Shown: positions 9,991 to 18,377 of the stretch, one piece after another | Numbering within the stretch: position 1 is the stretch's first letter | Layout of the letters: each line of letters starts with the position of its first letter | Assembly: GCA_015143295.1 (NCBI GenBank) | Contig: CM026567.1 | Span: forward strand, 13,658,416-13,722,415 | Reading direction: 5' to 3' | Source of the DNA: Tetracentron sinense | Taxonomy: Eukaryota > Streptophyta > Magnoliopsida > Trochodendrales > Trochodendraceae | Length of the DNA: 64,000 nt | Notes under the pieces: generated by a model | What the model was told of the DNA's origin: nothing | Databases searched by the model: none | What the model saw: only the letters and a program-made list of their open reading frames with translations | Position numbers and translations under genes: made by a program

Positions 9991-10405
9991 GCTGGAAGTT
10001 GTTTGGGTGTTCTTGAATTTGTGTTTGCCATCAAAGGAAGAGTTCTTCTTACTTTCTTGGTGCTTTAGCACCTGGAGCTCGATTTCCAAAGTGATTCATC
10101 AAGTTGGGGTTTCTCCAAGGTGAGTTCGTGGTTGTAGTCTAAGAGCAAAAGTGAAGCTCTGTTCTTGTTTCCAAATTTTCCATAAGCTTTTCAAAGCTTG
10201 GATGTTGATCCCTCAAGCTTTCCAAAAGCTCTCAATCGTAGGAAATCAATCCTTCAAAAGGTTGAACAATCTACTAACTAGCTATGTTATGATTCATTAA
10301 TATGAACTATGGTTTCATGAATGACTGTTATGCAAGTTGAGTTGTTTTGGTCAATTTTTGTAATTCCTCTATTACATTTTATAAGTAACTAATGAAAAAG
10401 AATAC

Positions 10406-10477
10406 AAAGGGGATGGGTTTCGATGAAGAAGACACTCTCATAAAGGGGATGGGTTTCGATGAAGAAGACACTCTCAT
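10406..10477 (+). repeat. 36-bp perfect tandem duplication
   Basis: Two adjacent identical 36-bp units (AAAGGGGATGGGTTTCGATG...), inside the solo LTR. Confidence 0.9.
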
Positions 10478-11394
10478 AAATGGGTTTTGTTATGACTCAT
10501 GTTTATGGTATTGAAGGAATGAAAGGGAATAGGGAATTTTAGTATATTTAATGATTCTCCCTTGCTTTTGCTCACTAATGATGTATATTACCACCAATTC
10601 TTTTATAATGAATTTTTTATTAAGCATAAGTATTAAAAGGATGGTTTTATCATAAGGTAAGCTTAGAATTATGATTTTTACAAAATAGGCTAAGTAGCCC
10701 ATATATATGCTATGATAACTCCATGAATGAAATTCCATGATCTATTTCGATGTTTTCAATACTCATTATGAAGACTATGATGCTCACAGGGTGACTCAAT
10801 GTTTACAAGCTTCCACGAATACTATGATGCTCACACTTACTCCCATGAATGTGATTCTATATTTAAACTCTTTTTAAGGACACCATGATGCTATTAAGGT
10901 TTATATAAACATGCGTGGATGTTTACAAGTTTTCTAAGGCTATAATGATGCTCACAAGTACTCTATACACTCTATGATTCTAAGTACTCTAAGGCTTACA
11001 TGTCTCGCATGACTCTGTGTTTTCTCATAAGTTGGGTTTTACGAAGCATTCATAAGAAATTTCTAAGAACTCATAAGCTACCAAGCTCATAAGCATTGAT
11101 AAAGTCAAACATCGAATTGGTCAAGGATAGGGCATATCCAAGGATATGTCACATCTGGCTCTAAGTAATCTCATAGGAATTGGATAAAGCCAATGTAAAG
11201 GTTGGTCAAGGATCTTAACAGCCTACTTCGATGTATTCAATGAAGGGTATTTATATACCCAGCTCCAAGTCTTTTCACGGGTGCTAAGGTCTTGGCTCTA
11301 AGTTAAGCTCATAATTGAATCTCATAAGCTCATAAGTGAATCTCAAATGCTCTAAGTGGATCTCATAAGTGCTCTAAGTCTCTAAGCTCACAAG

Positions 11395-11600
11395 AACTCA
11401 AGGAGGTTGGTAGCCCAGGGTTTTGCAGGTACTAACCTCTTGCTCACAAGGAAGTCTCATAAGAAATCTCACAAGAAAGTCTCATAAGAAATCTCACAAG
11501 AACTCAAGGAGGTTGGTAGCCCAGGATTTTGCGGGTACTAACCTCTTGCTCACAAGAAAGTCTCATAAGGAATCTCACAAGAACTCTAAGGCATTCTAAG
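11395..11600 (+). repeat. 106-bp tandem duplication in the LTR leader
   Basis: The unit AACTCAAGGAGGTTGGTAGC... starts at 11395 and again at 11501. It is rich in CTCATAAG/CTCACAAG octamers that continue outside it. Confidence 0.8.
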
Positions 11601-11929
11601 AACTCATAAGACTTAATTCTCATACACTCATAAGACTCATACGGTTTTGGATTTCATAAGAAACTCATAAGGATCTAATAAGGAGAAGCAAAGGAAATTC
11701 ATAAGGAACTCACAAGATTAAAGAACTCATAAGTTAAAGACTCATAAGATATTGAACTATGGTTTGTGAAAGTACGAACTCAAAGTATGATTTACAATAT
11801 GCTTTTTGAGAATATACAATTGTTAGATGGTTTAAACTTCCGCACTCTGATTATGCATATGTTCTTATGAACTGTACTTTGTATGAAATGTTAATGTTTT
11901 ATAATATTGCCCGTTAATAGTTTGTATAC

Positions 11930-11950
11930 GCTGAGTATTTCATACTCAGC
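11930..11950 (+). other. Conserved leader hairpin, perfect 9-bp stem
   Basis: GCTGAGTAT, loop TTC, ATACTCAGC. This is the most perfect version of a hairpin present at the same relative place in all the LTR groups here. In this LTR the acidic small frame that follows it elsewhere is not recognisable. Confidence 0.7.
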
Positions 11951-12360
11951 CGAATTGTTATTTCCGTAGGTTCCAAGTTGGATGATCGTGCTCTGAAACT
12001 GAAGGTTGAGCAGGAGCTTGCTTGGAATCATCATGCTGATGATAGGGGCTTGGACTTGTGGCCTTATGGTTGAGGGAGAGCGATATGTATTTGGGGTTTC
12101 ATTTTGGGGGTTTTGCATCGAACTTGAGTTGGTAACTCAAATGATGGATTTTGTTTAAAGGGTTGTTCTATTTAAGTACAAGTTTACTTTGGGTTCCAGT
12201 AGACACTATTCCATATAGAAGAAATTTTCAGGTTCACTATTTAGTAAGCCTTATATGCTCTTACAGGATGGTATGTACACCTTATGTGTCATGACAGGAT
12301 GGTATGACACGGCGGCTACGTGCCAAAAGTCTTCTAACTCCTAAGGGGGATTTTGGGTCG

Positions 12361-13393
12361 TACTAGGTTATTTTTAGTAGTTTGAAACTTAGGCAACTTA
12401 TGACCCCCTCGTTTGAAACATAGGCAACTTAAGACCCTCGTTGTCTAAATTAGGCAAACGATGACTAAATTGAACAAATCAAATTTTGAATGTTAGGATA
12501 GATTGAACAAGGAGTCCCGGTTAGGATTCTGTGCATTGCACTAGGTTATTTTTAGTAGTTTGAAACATAGGCAACTTATGACCCTCGTTGCCTAAATCGG
12601 GCGAACGACGACTAAACTGAACAAATCCAATTTTGAAAGTTAGGATAGATTGAACAAGGTGTCCCGGTTAGGATATGCCAATTCTATTAGCATATCCTAA
12701 AACAAATGTGTCGGAGTAGACACGTCGATAAAGAGCCCCTTTTGGGATTCTGTGTGCAACTCTAGGTTATATTTTTTAGTAGTTTGAAACATAGGCAACT
12801 TAAGACCCTCGTTGCCTAGATTGGGCAAACGATGACTAAATTGAACGAATCCGATTTTGAAAGTTAGGATAAATTGAACTAGTAGTCCTAGCTAGGATTC
12901 TGTGCATAGCATTAGGTTAGTTTTAGTAGTTTGAAACGTAGGCAACTTATGAACCTCTTTGTCCAAATCGGACAAACAAGGTCTAAATTGGGCAAAATAT
13001 TTCTAAAAGTTTGGATATGTTGAAACATATGCATCAAAAAAGGAGTCTCGGTTGGGATTTTGTGTGTGCGCTAAGTTACTTCTTTTAATAGTTTGAAACT
13101 CAGGCAACTTATGAACGTCGTTGGCAATATCAGGTTAAATGATGTACAAACTGAACGAAACCAGTTTTAAAAGTTAGGATATATTAAACAAATGCGTCGG
13201 AGAGGCATATATGGCCCCCACTATTTCTAAGGGAATTGCTAGCCTCTATCTTGGCAGAAAGAGAAACACTTTGGGGTGGACCCCACCACACCTGAATTGT
13301 TTTATTGAACTGATAGAGTGGGACGTCTACGGCCCAAGGAGCCTACAAATAAAAAAATCCTCTAAGTTGAAACATATGTGTCAGAGCAAATCA
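12361..13393 (+). repeat. Satellite block 5, mixed-length monomers
   Basis: Landmarks at 12376, 12554, 12778, 12925 and 13087 give spacings of 178, 224, 147 and 162 bp. The short forms lack the ATGCGTCGGAG stretch and the long one joins two monomer types. 13203-13373 is the third copy of the extra segment. A minus-strand LTR cuts it at 13394. Confidence 0.8.
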
Positions 13394-14078
13394 TGTCGCA
13401 ACCCAAAATACCCCTTAGGAGGTAGGATACTTTGGCGTCGTGAACTTATTACCAAAACATCCTGTACAACTTATAAATCCTTTATAACATATGAAACATA
13501 CTATAGCGGAAGCAGAATACAACATTTTCTATACATACTATATCCAAATTTATACAATAACCCAAAATAAAGAGCGAACATGCTCGCTCATCAAAATACA
13601 GGTATCAGCCTCTCCCTATCTCACTCATTTTGGGGCCACCACCTATCGAGTATCCTTTGATACTCCTAAAGCTCCTCCGGAGTTGGTACCTCCTCAACAT
13701 ATTCCTACTCAACTCATGGCTCCTGAGGACGCTCGTCACAGATGTCGAGAGGACCTGCCGACATAAATATGTACGGCTGAGTATTGAATACTCCGCATAT
13801 ACAAACCACGAGATAGTAATGTCATAAACATGAATTCAGCATATATATCGCAGTTTAAATCATTTCACTTGCATTATTTTATTCAGAGTAAGGAAAACAT
13901 AATTTAAAGCAACCATGTGCATATACCTTGGAAAAATATCTTCTTTTTCTTTACAATCTTTACTTTACGTTCCTTTACGTCTTTGCATTACGGGTACTGT
14001 AAAATACCTTAGTTTCTTTAGTTTAAATCTACAAGTATTTAAAATACCCTAGATCCACCTAATGAGTCGGGCAACTAG
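13394..14078 (-). mobile_element. LTR 3' part, TGTAGAACCCC group, minus strand
   Basis: On the minus strand this is the end of an LTR (left edge TGTCGCAACCC = LTR end). It resembles the LTRs at 45814 and 50217, including GGGTACTAGTTGCCCGAC and the stretch that codes the small acidic frame there. It is cut at 14078 by the non-coding element that starts TGAAAGTATGCC. The missing half presumably lies beyond the window. Old and decayed. Confidence 0.7.
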
Positions 14079-14289
14079 TGAAAGTATGCCTCTTTTTAAT
14101 TTTAGAAACACAGTTCTTAGGGGGCATACATCGAATCCCAAGATCTGACTAAGATTCTAATTGATTTTATTCAATGAAGGTAGGAATAACATTCACCTTT
14201 GCGACTTTGAAATTGGTAAGTCAAATCCACGTTAGAATAGTACTCGCAAAACTTCACAAGTGTCAAGTCTCCTGTCGATTCAGATGAAC
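14079..14289 (-). mobile_element. LARD-like element, outer part of first LTR
   Basis: TGAAAGTATGCCTC... matches the LTR beginning at 63281 almost base for base. The five bases before it (ACTAG, 14074-14078) would be its target duplication; the partner lies outside the window. It is interrupted at 14289 by the Tekay tandem and continues at 31859. Confidence 0.75.
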
Positions 14290-14428
14290 TGTAGAGCCCC
14301 GGACCTTTTCACATTTATGCATGACCCTTCGTAGCCATTTTTTTTCCTTTAAAGTAATGCAATTAATAAATAAGGAAGAAATTGGAAATTCTGAAACGTC
14401 AGAAATGTTCGTTTTCGAAGTACGAACC

Positions 14429-14485
14429 CAACGCAAGTTGAATCGTCAAAATCGGACGAACGAGTCAAAAGTTATGGCCAAAACA
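14429..14485 (+). promoter_or_regulatory. Shared U3 module, first Tekay LTR
   Basis: ACGCAAGTTGAATCGTC, then AAAATCGGACGAACGAG and TCAAAAGTTATGGCC. It is found in every LTR group of this window in the same order relative to the TATA box. I infer a promoter-proximal regulatory block; the sequence alone does not show the bound factor. Confidence 0.6.
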
Positions 14486-14502
14486 GTTTGGACCTGCAGA
14501 CC

Positions 14503-14686
14503 ACCGATCGCTCGGTCCATGGAGCGATCGATCGGTCCAAAACCGATCGCTCGGAGGCTATCGACTGGTCGAGATTTTACTATGGGGAAATTTTCCAGAG
14601 AGTGAAATTTCAACCGATCGCTCGGTTATGAAACCGATCGATCGGTAGGCAACCGATCGATCGGTCATTAACACCGATCGCTCGGT
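14503..14686 (+). promoter_or_regulatory. Array of 14-bp palindromes ACCGATCG(C/A)TCGGT
   Basis: Seven recognisable copies in 184 bp, for example at 14503-14516 and 14673-14686, with a degenerate eighth (ATCGACTGGTCGAG). ACCGATCGATCGGT is a perfect palindrome. The array ends about 60 bp upstream of the TATA box. The form suits a dimeric DNA-binding protein, by inference. Confidence 0.65.
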
Positions 14687-14748
14687 CCTCGCGTTTTACA
14701 GAATTTTCACTAAGGGCATTTTCGGCATTCGGGTGTTATACCCTTTCT

Positions 14749-14756
14749 TATATAGG
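14749..14756 (+). promoter_or_regulatory. TATA box, first Tekay LTR
   Basis: TATATAGG, followed by GCCCGAGCCTTTAGGGCTC. The same arrangement occurs in the LTRs at 21875, 29447 and 40765. Confidence 0.6.
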
Positions 14757-15614
14757 ATTGCCCGAGCCTTTAGGGCTCATTCTCAACCCTTAGAAGATTT
14801 GGGAGATTAGAAGAGAGGAGAAAGGGTTCCTAAATCTAGGGTTTCCATTTTGAAGAGGAATCAAAGGGGTTTGAGACCCTAGATCATCCTCAAGCACGTT
14901 TTCCTTCAAGATCTCGGCTCAAGCTCGGGTGGAGCTCGTGTTCCAAGCTAGGGCAGCAACTCACGGTCGTTTTGGAAAGGGGGATTTCTTCCTCACTTGA
15001 TCAAGGTCGGTACTTTTTACTACCCTCCTAGTTATAGCCTCTCCTTTCCTTATTTCTTCTTGTTTCCTTCATATATATATATATATATTATGAGATGGGT
15101 TGTGAATGGTGAACGGTGAATGATGAATGGAGATGAATGTGGGCGATTGGATGCCGTGTGTATTGATGTGATGGATGAACGGGGAGGGCATTGTACCCAT
15201 AATAAACATACATATGTGATGTGAGTAAAACCCACCTAGAAAAGCATGTTGTAGGGTTAATAAATAATGAACACACTATGTTTGATGAGATGCCAAGGTG
15301 AATAAAATGAGTGATAAATTAAGGGAATACATGTTTAATTATTCATGAAATTGTTAGGGCATATGATAGTGTGTTTCTTACATTTCTCAAATGTGCGACT
15401 TATTACTTGTTCAAATCGTGATATGCTATGCTTTGTAAATTACCCAAATTGTCATATTTAATTCCAAATGCAAGTATGCACACGATCTCACGAGCACGCA
15501 TGCATGACATGGATTACCGACGTTTTTCAAGAATGGGATTTAGAGGTGGGGCATATCCTACGATATGTTTTACCTCGCTTTTGGCAAGGACAAGTAAATC
15601 ATGCATTATCATAA

Positions 15615-15950
15615 GAAGGGTCTCCCTTCCCTCGCAAGTACATACATATCATAAGAAGGGTTTCCCTTCCCTCGCAAGTACATCTCACAAGGACATCTCA
15701 CAAGTGAAAGGACATGACATGAGCATTTAGAAAGAAGGGTCTCCCTTCCCTCACAAGTAGTTTACTCTTCCAAGCATGATACAAGCATGACATGACACGG
15801 CATGACAAGCATGAGCATTTTAGGAGGAAGGGTCTCCCTTCCCTCACAAGTAGATTACTTTTCCGAACAAGCAAGCATGACAAGACATGGCATGACAAGC
15901 ATGGGCAATTAGGAAGAAGGGTCTCCCTTCCCTCACAAGTAGTTTACTTT
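15615..15950 (+). repeat. Five leader hairpins GAAGGG-TCT-CCCTTC
   Basis: Starts near 15615, 15655, 15732, 15829 and 15917. Each has a 6-bp perfect stem with a 3-nt loop, followed by CCTC(A/G)CAAGTA. They lie between stretches of GCATGACATG. Repeated in the other two Tekay LTRs and, with four copies, in the solo LTR at 40765-43044. Confidence 0.7.
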
Positions 15951-16273
15951 CCAAGCAAGCATGACATGGCATGACACGCATGATATGATGAGATAAGACA
16001 ACATGACAAGTTTCAAGTACGGAAATGGTATTTCCAATCAAGTCAAGTGCACGGTGTTTTCAAGGGTTTTATCGGCTATTACGAATTCAAGCATGATTAT
16101 ATACTCCTTTACTTTATTGTCATGATAGGAATTATTCCTGCTTTATATGCTTGAATTGTTTCCTGCTTTATATATGTGAAATGCTTCCTGCTTCCTATAC
16201 TGCTATGGTTTTGCTATGACTATCGGTTAGTATTTAGTACCCGCTGAGTATTCCATGCTCAGCCGTACTTCTT

Positions 16274-16393
16274 ATGTCGGCAGGTTCTGAGGGAGCTGCT
16301 GCTCCATTTGATGTCTGTGCTCCTAGCCCTTGGGTGGAGGAGGAGTACGTCGAGGAGCCTTTGGAGGAACCTCCCGTAGAGGGTTACCATTAG
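16274..16393 (+). CDS. Small acidic frame inside the LTR (39 aa), first copy
   Basis: Starts ATGTCGGCAGG, 10 nt after a hairpin (16243-16263) with a 9-bp stem containing one G-T pair. Product of 39 residues: MSAG at the start, PFDVC at 11-15, PWVEEEY at 19-25, then Glu/Pro-rich to the end. It is strongly acidic, with no membrane segment. The same position in the other LTR groups holds a frame with the same start and core, although the DNA around it differs. It would lie in the 5' leader RNA, about 0.7 kb before gag. It could be an upstream frame that tunes translation, a small protein, or a relic of a longer coding region. I recognise no family. Confidence 0.45.
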   Translation: MSAGSEGAAAPFDVCAPSPWVEEEYVEEPLEEPPVEGYH

Positions 16394-16701
16394 GTGGTTG
16401 TAGATTCTGAGCGAATAGCTGTGGGTGAGATGAGAGATATACATTCATGTATTTTGGCGGGTCTGTCCGCACTTTCTTGTTTTGTTTTCTTTTGTATTAA
16501 CTTGGATTTGCGTATGTATATTCATAGAGGTTTGGTTTGACTTCCGCTGTGTTTTATAGTTATGTTTCCGCTATATTGTCCTCTATGGTATATGCTCTGT
16601 GGGTTTTTGCAGGATGGTTTGTCAAGCAAGTCATGTAAGCCATGATTAGTCGTCCAAAGTTCACTCTAACTCCTAGGGTGGGTTTTGGGTCGCGACAGAA
16701 G

Positions 16702-16713
16702 TGGTATCAGAGC
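16702..16713 (+). other. Primer binding site, first body
   Basis: TGGTATCAGAGC, complementary to the 3' end of initiator tRNA-Met, four bases after the LTR end. Typical for plant chromoviruses. Confidence 0.9.
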
Positions 16714-17057
16714 TTAGGCTTTAGGTCTCTAGGGTCACTTAGAATCTAATACCACGGCTTGACAAGAGCATATGTTAGGAAACAAGTTAGGAAGGAAGTG
16801 AGTCGGGAGCGAGTCTGGTTCCAAGTGTAAGACTAAACTTTAGTCTTAGTCAAAATGGTTGTTTCAACCAAGTACGGGTCCTAGGTACGCTAGAACACTG
16901 AAGTATAAGTATAATGTGATGAATACTCTGATGACTTGATGTGATGTATATTAGTATTATACAACTAATACAAATTGAATTATTGTGAAGTGACATTGAA
17001 ATAAACTGTGGTTTCAAGTTAGACTCATGTGGTGTTATTATTCTCAGGACTTTAGTC

Positions 17058-18338
17058 ATGAGACGGAACACACGGGGTCGTGGACCACATACCAGAGCTT
17101 CCTCTTCTTCACGGGATGAGGATGAGCAGCCGGACCTCTCTCAGGTCTTAGGCTCTATTGCTGAGACACTCGCCATCCTGGCGGCTCGGCAAACTATACC
17201 GGCATCAGCGGCACCTACTCCACCGCCCGCAGCTCCAGTACATCGTACAGCTGGAGTTGAGGCATTCAGGAGATTGAGGCCTCCATCCTTCCACGGGAGT
17301 GTGGACCCTCTTACTGCGGAGGCTTGGATCCTCCAGGTTGAGAAGATATTTGCGGTGCTCTCTCCTACAGAGGAAGAGAAAGTGGCATGGGCAGTTTTTA
17401 TGCTAGAGGGCGAAGCCCACCATTGGTGGTTGTCCGCATTGAGGACACGGGACTTGACCATGCAAGGTCAACCGTGGACTTGGGAGGAGTTCAAAGATAC
17501 TTTTTACAAGAAGTATTTTCCGATCGGTGCACGGGAAAAGAAAGAGAGAGAATTCATCAACCTTGAGCAAGGTTCGATGTCTGTGGCCGCTTATGAGGCC
17601 AAGTTCTCAGAATTGTCGAGATTCGCGCCTCATATGGTTGCTACTGAGGCAATGAAGGCGAGAAGATTTGAGCAAGGGCTCAAGGATGTTATTATGGAGA
17701 AGGTTTCCGTTTTCAGGCATGCTACCTACCCTGAAGTGGTAGACAAGGCCTTATTGGTCGAGGACAATTCCGAAGCGGTGTCTAAGAAGAGAGAGTTGGC
17801 GAGAGGCCAAGCCAATAGTTCAGCACCTCCAGAGAGGCGGGCCCGGACTGGTCCTTATCAGTATACATGGCCAGCACCACAGACGAGGCCGACTTATGCT
17901 CCTCCAGCACCCCGGCAGTACGTGCCACAGGCACCTCGACCTCAGGCTCTTCCGGCCCCACGGCCAGTTACCCCTCAGGCAGCGAGGTATACACCACCTC
18001 CGGTCCCTCCAGCCTACACATATGAGGTCTGCACTTCATGCGGCAAAAGGCATCCGGCAGGAGATTGCCGAAGAGCATCTGGTGGATGTTATCATTGCGG
18101 TCGCCAGGGCCACATGATCAGGGATTGCCCTAGCCGACATTTACCAGGCCAGTCTCAGGGTAGTAGGCCCCCGACACGCCCAGCAGGATCATACCAGGCG
18201 TCATCTCAGACTACCCGGTCTACACCTCAGTCTCGCCAGGCGAACCAGGGGCGTGTATTTGCTTTGACAGAGGGTGATGCACTTGCATCTGATGATGTGG
18301 TGCAAGGTACGCGTTTGGAATCATTTTGTTATTCATGA
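17058..18338 (+). CDS. gag: Gag, first Tekay body
   Basis: A 426-codon frame starting at MRRNTRGRGP, the same start seen in the minus-strand relatives. Residues about 70-230 form the retrotransposon gag domain ([44 protein letters not shown]). A Pro/Ala-rich linker follows. Then come a Cys/His cluster [13 protein letters not shown] at about 324-336 and a CCHC zinc knuckle [14 protein letters not shown] at about 344-357, which would bind genomic RNA. The protein would form the virus-like particle in the cytoplasm. It appears whole. A spacer of about 100 bp that changes quickly between copies separates it from pol. Confidence 0.9.
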   Translation: MRRNTRGRGPHTRASSSSRDEDEQPDLSQVLGSIAETLAILAARQTIPASAAPTPPPAAPVHRTAGVEAFRRLRPPSFHGSVDPLTAEAWILQVEKIFAVLSPTEEEKVAWAVFMLEGEAHHWWLSALRTRDLTMQGQPWTWEEFKDTFYKKYFPIGAREKKEREFINLEQGSMSVAAYEAKFSELSRFAPHMVATEAMKARRFEQGLKDVIMEKVSVFRHATYPEVVDKALLVEDNSEAVSKKRELARGQANSSAPPERRARTGPYQYTWPAPQTRPTYAPPAPRQYVPQAPRPQALPAPRPVTPQAARYTPPPVPPAYTYEVCTSCGKRHPAGDCRRASGGCYHCGRQGHMIRDCPSRHLPGQSQGSRPPTRPAGSYQASSQTTRSTPQSRQANQGRVFALTEGDALASDDVVQGTRLESFCYS

Positions 18339-18377
18339 TTGATATGTTGCGTTTTATTCCTTGTGTAGATACTTGGT

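Larger units (their letters stand above)
7552..12360 (+). mobile_element. Long solo LTR (TGTAGAACCCC group) in satellite
   Basis: Begins TGTAGAACCCC and ends TTTTGGGTCG, like the other Tekay-type LTRs here but a few bases short at the 3' end. Flanks are CACTA (7547-7551) and TACTA (12361-12365), a 5-bp target duplication with one difference, and the satellite reads on across it. Without the LINE at 7839-9110 it is about 3.5 kb. It contains the shared U3 module at about 9659-9710, a TATAAATAG box near 9899, a GAA run and a 36-bp tandem duplication. There are many CTCATAAG/CTCACAAG repeats between 11000 and 11750, and the conserved hairpin at 11930-11950. No internal region remains, so it arose by recombination between the two LTRs of a former element. 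Confidence 0.85.
14290..16697 (+). repeat. Tekay tandem, first LTR (2408 bp)
   Basis: TGTAGAGCCCCGG to GGGTCGCGACA. Parts in order: shared U3 module (14429-14485), palindrome array (14503-14686), TATATAGG (14749), leader with an AT microsatellite near 15070, five GAAGGG-TCT-CCCTTC hairpins (15615-15950), conserved hairpin (16243-16263), small acidic frame (16274-16393), LTR end. Confidence 0.95.

Noticed and set aside
15428-15730. 100-codon frame in the Tekay LTR leader, present in all three LTRs
   Set aside because: It runs through the GAAGGG hairpin repeats, and its counterpart in the solo LTR does not keep the frame or residues. The small frame near the LTR end is better supported.
15600-15960. 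Regularly spaced hairpin repeats that recall a CRISPR array
   Set aside because: Spacers are of unequal length and themselves repetitive, the repeats are inside LTRs, and the genome is a plant.
16698-16720. tRNA gene near the LTR ends
   Set aside because: Only the short stretch complementary to a tRNA 3' end is present, as expected for a primer binding site; there is no cloverleaf.
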